In this document: positions 33,026 through 46,530 of the stretch, piece by piece
Layout: the number at the start of each line of letters is the position of its first letter
Position numbering within the stretch: the stretch's first letter is position 1
Assembly (NCBI GenBank): GCA_033807695.1
Contig: CM066307.1
Location: forward strand, 3,224,001-3,288,000
Reading direction: 5' to 3'
Origin: Daedaleopsis sinensis
Lineage: Eukaryota; Basidiomycota; Agaricomycetes; Polyporales; Polyporaceae
DNA: 64,000 nt
Program-made: the position numbers and the translations under genes
The notes under the pieces: model-generated
What the model saw: only the letters and a program-made list of their open reading frames with translations
What the model was told of the DNA's origin: nothing
Database searches by the model: none

Positions 33026-36000
33026 ATGGCGACGGTATGCTCTTCATATACGACGCGGGTGGACGCGACTAACCTCAGCATCTCATAGCCGGAAACTTAT
33101 GGAAGAAACCGACAATCTATCGCCGACCTCGAACAAGACCTGTACGACATATTCCAAGACCACCCCCAATGCCAGTTCAACGACTCCAACGAGCCTGTCA
33201 TCCCTGGTGACGCGCTTGTAGACGTTCTGCGCACTTTCTCGAGTGGCCACAATGCCGTCGAGTTGATGACGCGGGACGAGGAGGAACAACTCACAACCCT
33301 CATCGCGAGCAACCCTGGTTTACAGGTTACCCCCCAAGTCCTCATCCAATTCATCGCGATGCAGACCACTTTCAGTCCGCGACATACAACAGAAGAATCA
33401 CCACCGCCGAGTGCAGCGGGAGATTTCGACGAGCGCGGACGATCCGAGGAGAGGGATTATGACGGCATGGACTCCCGTTCTTCTAGTCGCGACTCGAATG
33501 CCACCTACTACCGGTCATCCTCGCGAGGGCCACCACCGCCTCCCAAGTCGTCCAAAGACTCAGTCTTTGACACTGGTCGCAGGCAGCGTACCACGCCCCT
33601 CAATAACAACCAACACACTGCTCCCTCTAGTTGGAGTCGGAGGCCTCCGCCGTCGAGGAGGAAGAGTGATGCAGGCCACAGTCGCTCTGCGAGTGACTCA
33701 GAGGTGCGTCTCCACTACCGTTCGCTGCGCTTTGGTCGCGAGCACAAGGCGCGAAGCGTGTACTCGTGTCCGAGCCTAGTAAACCTCCTATCACCGCTGT
33801 GTCAAACGTCCTCACCCTGAAATTCTAGTCTGTGACAAGCCCCAGCTCCTACAGCCGTACACCTGGTCGCTCCCGGGCACCTTCCAATCCCACAAGCCCG
33901 ACATTCAGCTCACCGCCCCTTGCCAAGTCCATCAGCTCGCCTCCATTCGGGGCGACACCCTCCCGTCCACACTCGCGCGCTCAGTCCCAGCCACAAAGCC
34001 ACTTCTCCTCGTTTGAAAGCACTGCCAATGACTACTACGGCTCATCTCCGGAGCGTGAACTCGACAACCGACAAACTGGGCTCATGTCACCACCTCCCTC
34101 AGACGTGTCCTTCGACGACGAGTCCCCGTTCCACGAGCAAATTTCGTCCCTCCCAATGCCGCGCAACGGAGACGACTCTGACTCCGACGACGATATGGTC
34201 GCTGACCACCTCCTTGGTTTGGTCATGGACCGATCCGCTGCTTCGTCAACAGTTTCTCTGGACATGCAGGAACGAATAGACGCCCTGCAGAGGTTGAACA
34301 CGGACCTCGGTAGGAAGCTTCTTGAAGCGGAGCGCACCCTGCAGAACAGGCTCGCGGACCACGAGCAGGAACTGGAGGAGATGCAGAGCCGTTTGGAGGA
34401 AGCGCGGAGTGAGCTCAGTGCGACGAAGCGCGAGGAGAAGGAGCTTCGGTCCAAGGAGGTACGTCGCTCTACTGCCATTTGGATTTTTGTCCTCACTAGC
34501 TTTGATAGCGCACCAACTCTACACAAATCGCCGCCCTCGAGTCTGAGATCGCGAAGCTGCAGAAGAGTCTGGACACTGCGCGGACGTCTTACCAGAGCTT
34601 GCAAAAGCAGTATCAAGAGCAATGCTGTAAGTTAATGATCCGTGGTGTATACGTTAAAAGCACAACTGACTAGTCGGATATAGCCGAGTCCGAACGCTAC
34701 CGCAACACCCTTCGACGCCGAGACCAGGAGATCAAGGATTTCCAGGAAGCTGCCAACCTCCAGTCCGTCGAGGCTCAGAAGTGGGCGCGTGAGCAAGTGA
34801 CCTACGAGGAGCGCATTGCGATTCTCGAAAGCGAACTCGTCGTTGCCCAGCAGGCACAGGCGCAGCTCGACGAGCAAAAGCAGGAGAACATGATGCTGAA
34901 GGAGACGATCGACCGGATGCGTTTCGACATGGACGAGCTCCGGAATAGCGCTCACTCGCTGGACAAGGGCGGATCCGGCACGGCCAGCGCGCACGGCAGT
35001 GTCAGCAAGTCTCTCGGTGCGGAGCTCCTGAGCAAGATGAAGGACGGCAGGTGGGACATGGAGGACGAGGAGCGCGAAGAGGAGCAGTCCAGTCTCGAGA
35101 TGGAAGCAACTCCCGAGGATGACGAGACGGAAGACGAGGACTACGTGCAGACCATCATCACTCGTACGAAGAGGGTAAGTCATCGTGTTGTATCGTGGTG
35201 CCGGTCTGTTATTCTGACATCAACCACGACTCTTCGTAGAAGGTTGCCAGTCGCGCCAAGAAGTTCGAAACTGTCAAGATCGACGAGGTGAAGGAGTACT
35301 CCGACACCGGCACACAGCACGAACCGGACGAATTCACCTCGACCACGGCCGTGCAGACGGACGCGCCGCCGAAGACCCCCACTGCGTCGTTCAGCGTGCA
35401 AACCGAGGAGCCTTCGGTTTCGTCAATGTCTATCCAGACTGACCAGGAGCCAGTACCTATCCCCGTCGTGGTGATCACCGTCGAGCGCGAGATTCAGACC
35501 GACGAATGGCAGCCGGAGGCCTCAACTTCGGGACAGACGACGGAGGACGAGGACGACGCACTCGCGTCATCGTCGTCGACGCTGTTGCCCCCCACACCCC
35601 GTGCACAAGCCGAGCACCTGCACCCGCACGCCCACGACCTCCCTCCGGCCTACGACAAGGTGACCGGAGAGGATATGGCCCTCCGCGTCGCGAACGAGAC
35701 GCTCAAGACCTGGCACCCCGGCCTCAAGCTGCCCATCGAGCCGCTCGTCGGCGGCATCTCCGAGGACGTCGTCGAGGACTGGAAGGCGCTCAAGGAGGAG
35801 CTCGGCGTCGAGTGCGCGGCGATCGAGAAGCTCGTCGAGGAGTCTGCACGCGCGGGCCCCGGCCAGGCGCGCTCCTCGCGCGAGGGCCGTGCCGGCCGCC
35901 GCAAGAGCGGCCGCTTCTACAACATCTACAACACGTACGTCTACGGTGGCGACCCCGAGGGTGGTGCGGGCGCGGGAGGGGGCTCGGGCTCGATCATCGG

Positions 36001-36244
36001 TGGGCAGCTGCTCATTTGCGTCGGCGCCTCCGCGCTCGTCGCCTTCCTCATGGGCCAGGCGATGGCGCCCCAATACTCGATCCCGGGTGGCGTGACGTAC
36101 TACGACCGCGCGGCGTGGTCGAGCTTCAACTCGATGCAGGCCGCTGGGGAGGGCTTCGCGGGGGAGAGCACGACCGCCGTCTGGAGCTTCCTGGGCCGCC
36201 TGGGCGGGGATGCCGCGCGCACACTCCGGGGCTGGCCGACATAG
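33026..36244 (+). CDS. Coiled-coil protein with one C-terminal transmembrane segment; spliced
   Basis: The first exon is only 9 nt (ATGGCGACG, 33026-33034), spliced to CCGGAAACTTATGG to give MATPETYGRNRQSI. The N-terminal 70 residues (LEQDLYDIFQDHPQCQF, PGDALVDVLRTF, LTTLIASNPGLQVTPQVL) resemble a degenerate EF-hand-like helical module. Ser/Pro/Arg-rich disorder follows, then long coiled coils (IDALQRLNTDLGRKLLEAER, LADHEQELEEMQSRLEEARS, ERIAILESELVVAQQAQAQL). Acidic and Thr-rich stretches with repeated VQTD/IQTD motifs come next. Near the end is a conserved-looking block (WHPGLKLPIEPLVGGISEDV, EDWKALKEELGVECAAIEKL), then GRFYNIYNTYVYGGD, a Gly run and a hydrophobic helix (GQLLICVGASALVAFLMGQA). 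Likely tethers a membrane to partners, but the role is unknown. Stop TAG 36242-36244. Confidence 0.85.
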
Positions 36245-37530
36245 AGCGACCCCGCCCCGAGCAGCTCCCCTCTCCCAGGGAATCTTCCTCTTTCGCACCG
36301 TTTTCCCCTTCTTACATCTTTCCCCATTCTCTGATACCTGCTCCTCACAATACCCGCCCATGTTGCTCAACCACCCCCACTCTCCCATGCCGCCCCGCCT
36401 GTCTATATGTCCATATGTGCACCCCCCGGGTATTTATCCATAGAGCGATCCATGCTAATCCTCTGCCCATTCCTTGCGACCCTATACGTTCCTTACTGCC
36501 CCATTTCCCCGCCATATGACATCTTCGCACATCTCATCTCTTTCTCTGTCTCTCGCTAGATTCTCTGGTTCCCATAGTATTAGCTACGTACGCACTTGGC
36601 TGGCTAGCGACGGCCGTCGCCCAGTCTGCCTTGCAATTGCCGCCTCTACTACTTCGCACAGCGCATGCTCACCGAATCCTAGTCGGCTCCCCCGGATCTG
36701 CTTCCTCCTCTGACTCTGACTCACTCTCTCCCCGTTCTTGACGATGTTGTGACATGACCGCGGCGCCCCGCGTCCGTTGTACATTACATGGCCCGCTGTA
36801 TAACCAGACCGGACGTAGTACGAGCACCTGCACCGCAGAGTGCAGGCTAATTCTATTTCCTGTCGACGGATCGTGCGCATGGATCGGATGCCAGTAGCTG
36901 TATATCGGGTAGGGGGCGCGCGGTCAGAGCGCAGACCGTCGCGAAACGAGCGCACTGTAGGGATGCGAAGGGAAGAAACAAAACGGGAGGGGGAGGGAGG
37001 GGAGGGGGTGCGTGCATGTGTGGGGACTTGTGTGTGCGAGGGGAGGGATCAGTCCTGGTTCGTAGTGAGGGCGGCGGGGGGAAGGGGGGGGGGGGGGAGG
37101 CAGGGCATGCGGAAGCGTCGAGCTGAGCGGAGCATAACGTGGGCAGGCGGAACGGCGGTAATGATACAAAGAGCTGGAGGACGTGGATGGTCTAGCAATA
37201 GAAAGATGCGATGAGAGCTGAGCTGATGATGAGCGTACTGAACAGATATGTTTATGGACATGGGGATATGGGGACGGGGGATATGGGGATGCGGGAATGG
37301 AGCGCGAGATGGAGATGGAGGTAGAGATGGAGGCATGGGTGCTGGGCAAGACTGGGATAGGCTGGGATATGACTGTGAGATGGGGGCGGAGCGGGGAGCT
37401 GGGATACGGTCTGGGGCGAAGAATGGATATACGAGTCGCAATGTCCGACGTCTATATGAGCAAACAGTAATCGAAAAAAAGGTCCGTGGTGCGGATGGCG
37501 GAAGCGGGACTCGCGCCCGCCGCCGTCATC
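36245..37530. other. Convergent intergenic region with pyrimidine and G-rich tracts
   Basis: Lies between two 3' ends. Long pyrimidine-rich stretch at 36245-36560, then G-rich repeats including a run of 14 G (37084-37097) and GGGGATATGGGGA-type repeats at 37260-37300 that could form G-quadruplexes. No gene recognised. Confidence 0.5.
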
Positions 37531-40500
37531 TCATGCGCATATAATAGGCTGTGGCGGCGAGCGCGCGCGGTGCGTGCTGAGCTCGCGACCCGGGGCCACC
37601 ATGTCTGCCGCGCTCTGCGACGGCCGGCGCGTGCGCACCTCGAGCGGCCGCTCGTCCTCGTCCTCGCTCTCCTCGTCCTCGTTCTGGTACATCTGCGACA
37701 TGCTCGGGTGCAGGTCGACGTCCTCGTTGACGATTATCGGACGCGCCGCACGCGGCGGTCGTCCCCGCCTGTACATGCTCGAGTCGGAGTCGTCGACATG
37801 GTCGACATCATCGTCAATATCGTCGGACGAGTGGTATGAGGGCACGCTCGCGCTGCCGCTCTCGCTCCCGGAGTTCGTCGCCTCTGGGCTGTACATCCGC
37901 GCGAGCGGGCTCGTCGTGCGGACGCGCGCCTGGCTGCTCGCGCGATGCGCGTGGGTATGCCGCGGGTCGTGGTGATGGGCCGCCTCTGGGAGGTCTGTGC
38001 CTTCTGCGCGGGATAGGATCGTCTGCGCGACGATCATCGCAGGACCGATGGACTGCGCGGAGGAGACGGTGCTCAGGAGCGCGCTGTTCGGCCCGGACGG
38101 GACGGGGCTGCCGGCGATGCCCCCGGCGCCGTAGAGGAGCGTTTCCTCGTCGATCTCGTCCGCACGGTCGCCTGAGTAGATCGACGTCATGTCCTCGGAG
38201 GGCCGTGCAATCGCAAACTCGGGCGCGGTCCAGGATGCGGCGCGCATAGCCTTCGTCAGCTTGCCGCTCATGCTGCTCTGGCGCGAGGTGATGTGGTGGC
38301 TAAGGGCCTCGCCACTGTCACGCGAGGGGGGAGCGGTGGCGGACATCTTGCGCGGGAAGCCGAGGGCGAGCGAGGTGCTCGTCTCGTTCATCGGGGAGTT
38401 GTAGGAGGACGCGTACGAGGACTGTCGGTGGCTCCCGCTGAATTTGAGGCTCGAGACCCACCGCATCACGACGCTGCGTGGACGCTCGCTGTCGGGCGAG
38501 TGGCCGGGATGGTACTCGCTGACAGGAGTCGTGACCTGACTCGAACCTACAGGAGAGGGTAAGGGAGAGGTGATGCCGCTTGACTGTGTCGGCACCTGTA
38601 GACCGGTTTCCCTGCTCTTCGAGGGGCCAGCGGACGAGCCGTTGTGCCACATGGACCATGGCTCGAATGCTTTGGGGGATTTCGCGCCGATGTCGTTCGT
38701 GGACTTATTCCGCGTAATGTCTTGTCGTGACCGGCGCTTGCCCTTCTCCCGGACGGAGTGATGGTGGTGGGGGGCATTAGAGGAGGGCCCTGTGACGGTC
38801 TGACGGCGTGCAATGTGAACAGTTTGCGGCTCCGAGTGCACGCCAACTTGGTCTTCCTTGCCTTGTGCCTCCTGTGGCGGCCGCCGGAAGGATCGTTGTG
38901 GGCGTACACTCTTCAACGTCGACAATATACGGTTTCCGAACCGGGGCAGCCAGTGGAAGCGGACCGAGGACATGGCTGAATCCGTCTCATCATGCGTAGG
39001 CTCTAGTTGTAGGTATCTCGTCAGCCGCGTTTCGCGCAGCCATTCCTGCGGGTTCTCGAGGTCCTTGACGATCCAAGGATGTTGCTACACGCATTGCAGG
39101 TGATGTTAGTAGCTTGTGAAATGAACCACCGCGGGTACTTACCTTGACCTGTTCCAAGGTGATCCTCTTCTCGCAGTTCTTCTCGAGCAGTTTCTCGAGC
39201 AGGTCGATGACCAGAGCACCTTCCGACGTACCCTTCTCGCCCTGCCGCTTCGCAGTGATCTTGTGGTGACGGCCGCCGGTGGGAATATCGTCCAGGCCCA
39301 TTGTATCAGGAACGTTCCAGTCTTGCGACCGAATCACTTGGTAGATCTCGTACTCGGTTTTCGCCGTGAACGGCAGGATACCGAAGAGCAACCCGTACAT
39401 AGTCACGCCGAACGCCCAAATGTCAATTGCCTTCGTTATCCTCGGACGCTTGCGCGGTTGCGCGTGGAGGTGCAGCGTGGACGACGAGCTTGGGGGCTGC
39501 TGTGGTTCGTAGTCGCTGACATCGTGGATGATCTCCGGCGCAAGGAACATCGGCGTACCGGCTGTTTTCGACAGGTCGCTCTCGTCCATGAGGATGGGGT
39601 CGGTGTCGTCATCCTTGATGTTCCCCTTTCCAGCTGCGGCGAGCCGCTGAGCATACGAGAAAGTAGAGACGCCAAAATCGCTGATTTTGACCGTGCGTCG
39701 GTCCGCAGTCCAGAGGAGATTGGCAGGCTTTATGTCACGGTGGATGATGCCTTGGTAGTGTACTTTCACACACAGAACGGTTAGCACGGCTCGAAACTCC
39801 GAAGTGAGCGACGCACGATATTCTAGTCCCAGGATAACGTCGCGGCAGATACGCCGAGTCTGGTCCACGCGTAGCAGAGGGTTGTCTGATCTTGAGCGCC
39901 ATTTGATCTCGCCGCCGCCAAGATACTCCATGACTGAAGAATGTCGTTAGTACAGGGTATATGCATGAACTACGCATGAAGGGCTGTATCGTTGTGAACT
40001 GAAAGCGAGCAGATGCACGCGCGAGTATACACGCATGCGCAATGATCACAGCTCAGAAGCGTGGCCAAGCCGGATCCTTCCCCGCAGCAGAAGGAACCCT
40101 CGGAACGGAATAGGTGCGCCTTCGTGATGTGAGTTGCGCTGAGCGGACGAGTTCGGCTGCGCTAAGTGCCTCCGTGGCGGACGGTGGTGCAACACTCGAG
40201 CAATGAGCGCATCGAACACACCCTATCAGCCAACGGCTTGCTCGGGAGGTCGACGGCTTCAGGCACGGGCCCTGATCGGGTGGTGCACCCCACATCACCA
40301 AGGAACAAAGGTCGCGCATATAACCTCGCACAGTTGGTACGACTTCGCAGGACGGGATATGTGCGGGGGTAGGAACTGTACACGCACCCATATATATCTT
40401 CTCTGCGAGCGGGTCGTCTATGACCTCGAGGAGGCGCACGACATGAGGGTGGTTGACCTTCTTCATGATCGCGATCTCCTTGCGTATCTTGTGCTCTGTG

Positions 40501-40929
40501 CTCCCGAGCTGCTCCGTGAGGGGGGTGTGCGGCGAGCGGGGGATGTTGCCGTTCCTCCTGAGCTTGCTCATGCGGTCGTTCTTGTTCTTCCTGCGGACGC
40601 ACTTGACAGCCTGCACGCGCCGCATACAGCACACGATGAGGGCGGCTCGCGAGAGCGTGGAGAGGGAGAGGGAGGGCACTGACCACGGGCGTGAACGACT
40701 TCGTAGAGTCCTCGGCGAGATAGACCTCGCCGTGCTGGCCCTTGCCGACCTTGAACTTGAACTCGTACTGGTTGATGATCCTGATGGTGTCGTGCTTGGA
40801 GGACTCGACGCGTCTGTGGTGCACCTCGCGGGTCATGACGACGCCCTCGTCGTACTGGAGGAGGGATTGCATGCTGCTCCGGTTCTTGGCGGGCCGGTCG
40901 CGGGAGGAGGAGGCGACGGCGTTGGCCAT
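37531..40929 (-). CDS. CaMKK/Sak1/Ssp1-type Ser/Thr protein kinase (upstream AMPK/Snf1 kinase class); spliced
   Basis: Start ATG 40929. The kinase domain is complete: glycine loop VGKGQHGEVYLAED, VAVKCVRR lysine, insert with DRMSKLRRNGNIPRSPHTP, EIAIMKKVNHPHVVRLLEV, hinge IYMVMEYLGGGE, catalytic loop IIHRDIKPANLLW, DFGVS, activation end SKTAGTPMFLAPEII, IDIWAFGVTMYGLLFGILPF and C-lobe EKNCEKRITLEQVKQHPWI. The RP-type insert after VAVK and the FxAPE context match CaMKK/Ssp1/Sak1 kinases, which activate Snf1/AMPK under glucose or calcium stress. A long Ser/Pro/His-rich tail follows (to TGA 37531-37533) with acidic runs such as DDIDDDVDHVDDSD, likely regulatory. The intron before the hinge (about 39934-40393) is long at about 460 nt. 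Substrate assignment is inferred from family. Confidence 0.92.
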
Positions 40930-41500
40930 GTCTAATATGTACAGCAGGAGCGGGCAGCCAGGGCGGGGGCGGGAGAGAGACGTCGGCGGGGGCGGGGGCG
41001 GGGACGACGGGAGGGGGTGGGGGGAGGGTGAGCACGAGCAGTCGAAACGACGGATTTCTGGTGAGCACTCCACACCGAGTAGGCGCCCAATCACTGCCAG
41101 TGCCACTCCCGATCGCTCTCCTCCTCCTCCTCCTCCTCCATCTCCATCTCCTCGAGCTCCTCCTGCCTATTCGCGGCTGTACATCCCACCAGGAATATCA
41201 GTATTTCAATGCTCGTCCGCCCATGCATCTGTCTGTCGCGCTCGTCACTGGATGTTGCAGATCCTTCCAATAATACATCGTGCTACCATACATCAATATC
41301 ACCGAGATTTCCCAGCGCCCAGCTCTCTTCATACATATCGCCAACCCTCCTCACCGCGCGCATGTGCACTTGTCTTCTTCCTTGACAGAGCTCATCACCT
41401 ATCCGCGCAGCTTCCATCAGCACGCCAGCCCAGCGAGTACGTCAACCACGACTCCTCCCAACGCGCGCACGCCGCGAAGGTCGAACAAACCCCATCGTCC
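40930..41500. other. Intergenic, promoter side of the kinase gene
   Basis: G-rich (minus-strand C-rich) just before the kinase start, then CTCCTCCTCCTCC and pyrimidine repeats. No gene seen apart from the uncertain 3' end of the small Cys-rich gene above 41500. Confidence 0.4.
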
Positions 41501-41689
41501 AGGCTACCCGACCGCCTCGCAGCCAAGCCGGGCTTCGAACCTCTCCCAGACACATGCGCAGAACCCCCACCGCCAGGCCAATGCAAATTCCCTCCCGCCC
41601 CGTCCCAACGGCCGCTGCATCCGCCCGTGCCCAGACCGCATCCGCCAGACACCTGATGTGCGAGCGGGACGAAAAGAGGCGTCACTCAC

Positions 41690-41980
41690 CGCAGCAGCGT
41701 GCTGACCACAGCCCTGTGGCGCGCAGAAGACGTAATCGTCAGCTCTTGTGCACACGCACGGAGGATGGGAAAGGAACGCGCGAGCCGACGGTTCGCGTGA
41801 TGGCCTTGCCTCCCGCGAACCGCGGCAGGCCCATCGAGAGAACGATGCGGCTGAGGCTGATCTGCTCAAACGCGGTGATGGGATCGTGAAACGCACCTTC
41901 CAAGTCGTCTTGCTGCAACTGTCGCACTTGACAAGGTAGCACGCGTTCACGGGCACGGCGGTGATCTCGACGTGAGCCAT
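41690..41980 (-). CDS. Small CxxC/GCG-motif protein, likely zinc-binding; 3' end unresolved
   Basis: ATG 41980 opens MAHVEITAVPVNACYLVKCD, followed by SCSKTTWK; a donor GTGCGT lies at about 41899. After a splice, the next exon (about 41724-41701) gives GCGQHAAA and then GTGAGT. The pattern of a short N-terminus, CxxC, a TTWKGCGQH block and expected further Cys matches a small conserved eukaryotic protein of about 50-70 residues with no assigned role. I could not settle the last exon among the frames at about 41500-41680, so the end given here is only the last supported exon region. A 19-bp direct repeat sits directly before the ATG. Confidence 0.6.
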
Positions 41981-41990
41981 TTCGGCAGGT

Positions 41991-42028
41991 GCAGGAGGTA
42001 TCTGTCGACGCAGGAGGTATCTGTCGAC
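41991..42028. repeat. Two tandem copies of a 19-bp unit in the leader of the small Cys-rich gene
   Basis: GCAGGAGGTATCTGTCGAC occurs twice back to back, followed by GCAGG, about 10 bp upstream of the minus-strand ATG at 41980. Both copies look identical, so the duplication is recent. Confidence 0.9.
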
Positions 42029-42059
42029 GCAGGTTGGAATCGCAATGGTCGGGCGTCGA

Positions 42060-43910
42060 TACAGATGCGCACCTGAAGCTTTCGTGAAGTTTGAGGTTGT
42101 GCGAAAGCGGGGGTTTATCAGGGTTCGTCGCAGGTGTAAACTAAGCTTGGGGGCCTTATATAGTTCGGGCTCAATTGATTAACGCCGTAAGTAATTCGGA
42201 ATTGTAACATATGGAACGTGCTCAGCAACCGTCAATTCGGAATAACTACAGGCTATAGGACCTGCACCAACCTGCCTAAGCATTAGTAACATGGATGCGA
42301 ATGTTGCTCGAGTCAGGATACATAGATTCTACCGATAAACATGGCAAGAGAGGGGTTTCATATCAGTCGACCTCAGGTCTATTGCCGCCACAATCGGAGT
42401 CTAGAGGCAATAATTCATATTTAGTGACCGCATGTATAATGACCATGTTAATAACAGGTTATTAACTATCATTTATTCGGGGGGTCTAAGTGGGCTGTCA
42501 TAAATGGTCATTACGGTCAGCGCTTATATCAAAACGAGCTACTAAACTCGAGTCTCAGAGCTCAATTGTCAAAACTACAGTACTGGCTTAGACTATCAAC
42601 TGAGTATATTATCTGTTACTTGACCTTGTTCAGAAAGCAGACGGGGGTCGGTCTAGGGCATAGACTGAGCCTGACTCTGCCAGTGCGCGGCAAAACTGAT
42701 ATTTAGCACCAGCCAGCGCTAGTCGCAGTAAAGTTCGAGTATCGAAAGCTTGTCGTCGGGACTCATTCACGAGAAAATTAAAATTATACCAAAATAGCCT
42801 GCGCTAGAGGTCAGTACAGTGCTGCAAGTTCAAGACAGGAATAGACAGGAATACGCCTTCGTAATGACGAGAATCTAGAGCCGATCTGAGAAAGTATAAG
42901 CGCCCTTAAGCGCCCGGTTATTAACTGGTAATAACAGCTGTCATTAATGGCCGTCTCGAGGGCTAGTTAATAACTGTCAGGTCATAAATGAAATGATTTT
43001 CTGCCTCTACCCTATGCAGCAGCAAGACATACCTGGGACGATTCGAGCACACATATCCGCCATGGGACAAGTACTTGGTGTGAACATCCAACCTGAGATC
43101 TATCTAGAAGTGACATTGAATATTGATGGCTGGCAGCTGTCTTCGGAACAGCAGCTCAGCTGCCACGAAGGCCTGAGAGTGGGAGCGGGAGCGCGAACCC
43201 GCAGGCAACTCAGCAGTCTGAAAGATCTTCCAACTTCCCAGATGCCGGTCTCCAGGCCCGGAGACAGACTGCGACAGATATGTGACTGTCAGAGGTCCCC
43301 GCATCGCGTCGCCATCGAAGTCTGCGAGGAGGCCTTCTTGATTATTCTCAGAGTGCAGCGTTCGACCCTAGCATTTGATATTCAACCCCGGCCCTGTGAA
43401 CTGTCGAGCAGGCATGGTGGAAATAATGCGGAGGGAGCACGCACATTGTTTCGGAAGACAGCTCGAGAGGCTGAGGTATCATACTCAACGCCATCGGAAC
43501 GCGGCCCACCCTCCGGCAATACATGGGTATAGCTAGCGTCCGGCTCCAGAGCCACAAGACGCCTGCTGCACGCCCGAGTTACAGTGTAACATGCATGCTT
43601 CATATTGAGCGGTGAACGACAGTGCATACGCTGCAACTCACCAGTACTCACCGGCACCACTCATCAGAAGGGAATGTTCAGTCTATTGACGGATGTGGGC
43701 GAAAACATACAGTACCTGGTCCTCAATGCGCGAGCTGTACTTATCCATAGTGTCACTGATAGCGGGGTTTCATGAGAACGTGTGCGAGGTAAACCACGGG
43801 AAGTCTTTTTCCAGCATGGGCAACATACAACATGTTCGACGAAAGGCGTGACCATAAGGAACGTGACATCGATAGGCATGGCGTCTCATACAACTCCTCC
43901 GACAAACTGC
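42060..43910. other. Gene-free stretch with an AT-rich island
   Basis: From about 42130 to 42990 the sequence is clearly more AT-rich than its surroundings and full of stops in all frames. GTTATTAACT / AGTTAATAACT and TCATAAATG / TCATTAATG motifs recur at 42445-42510 and 42905-42990, partly inverted. An open plus frame at 42993-43532 and minus frames at 43348-43660 have no recognised features. Probably a decayed transposon or intergenic sequence. Confidence 0.5.
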
Positions 43911-45309
<1,399 letters not shown>

Positions 45310-46530
45310 TCTTGAGGATGATCTTGAGGGTCTTGATGTTGCCGGCGATGCGGATGAGTTTGTGGATATGGAAAAATAAGGTTTGCTAGTACTGCAGCCT
45401 CTGGCCAAACACAGCCAAATAGAGTGCTCACGTGCGCGGACGCTGCATTCATTGAGCGCCTAAAAGTCCTCTTCCGGACTCCGTCAGACTCCGTCTCGCG
45501 ATCGTCTATCGGAAGACTCATGGCAATGTGCTTCACCGTTTGGCTTCATGCGTATGAAACTTTGCTCATGATGAAGCTGGTGACATGAGGTGACGAAGTG
45601 CTCTGTCAACTGACTATCCGACTAGCAGATGACTGCAGAAGTACCAGGATTTCTCTAGCAATCTCACAATCGGTGTGCGTCGCGCGGCGTTGATACTCTC
45701 AGTATTACGTAGTAGTACCAAACTACCTTTCAGCGACGAGGTTACAGTGAGTGCGACATACTTATATATATATACAAGGTACTATGTGCCAAATGGATTG
45801 ACATATACTGGTAGGTGTACTTAATTTGAAGGTCGGTATGGTCTTCCACGCCATCGTTCGACCTTGTCTCTTCTAGGCAGACGATGAGGACCTATTGACG
45901 TGAGGGATGGACGGTACGTTCGACCTAGCACCCCACTTTTGAGGGAGAAGTAGTAAGGTGATACTAGAATAGACAAGAACAGGATGTTCGTTCTCGATTG
46001 CGACCACATAGCAAGATCAGAACGATGCTTGCCACGCCAGTTCACTACAGACACCTTCGGCCTGATATGCTACACGCCACATGCATATGAGACTGTGGTG
46101 AGTGCTGATACTTATGTATACTCTTCAGAGTCCTCTGACTTTTGTGAAAGGATCGTATCCCGTTGGAATGATATGTCGAGGAGCACCGTCGGTGATTGAA
46201 CGCTATTCAACGTATGTGTTGCTGATCGATAGTTCCAAATCACTCTTCCTTTCCTTCTATACCGGAAGGCAGCGGTGCTTAAAGCTGCTGAAGGTCTCCC
46301 ATTGGTGCCCTCTCAATCATGGAATGCAACCCTGGGGACCCCAGCAACTTCCGCGCTCTCCTCGAGATCATAGTTCTGTCTAACTGCCAACCTCGAGACA
46401 TGGTTCGAGTTCGAGCTATCAAGCTTCGCTTCTTTCTGGGGCCTTCATATACCACCGGTTGCCACCCACTCACGATTGTCTACATGGGACTGGAACCCGT
46501 CACTTCTTCCCTCGATCCAAGCGCTGCGTT
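45310..46530. other. Intergenic between uL4 and the DUF6533 gene
   Basis: Divergent promoter region. Contains AT-rich TATATATATATA near 45765 and the second copy of a short dispersed repeat at 45873-45916. Short open frames at 45984-46199 and 46319-46540 show no recognisable feature. Confidence 0.5.
45873..45916 (+). repeat. Short dispersed repeat, copy 2
   Basis: CTAGGCAGACGATGA followed by GGACCTATTGACGTGAG and GGATGGACGGTA matches 18677-18730 in the same orientation. Intergenic in both places. Confidence 0.55.

Noticed and set aside
37475..37530. tRNA-like T-arm (GGGCGCGAGTCCCGC on the minus strand) followed by a T-run
   Set aside because: The T-loop lacks the usual TTCRA sequence and no matching acceptor stem or D-arm is found within 100 bp.
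43150..43270. Possible tRNA on the minus strand (GCGGGTTCGCGCTCCCGC)
   Set aside because: Position 58 would not be A, the T-loop length is wrong, and the 5' acceptor strand is missing.
42993..43532. 179-residue plus-strand open frame
   Set aside because: No recognised domain, overlaps minus-strand frames of similar length, no splice support.
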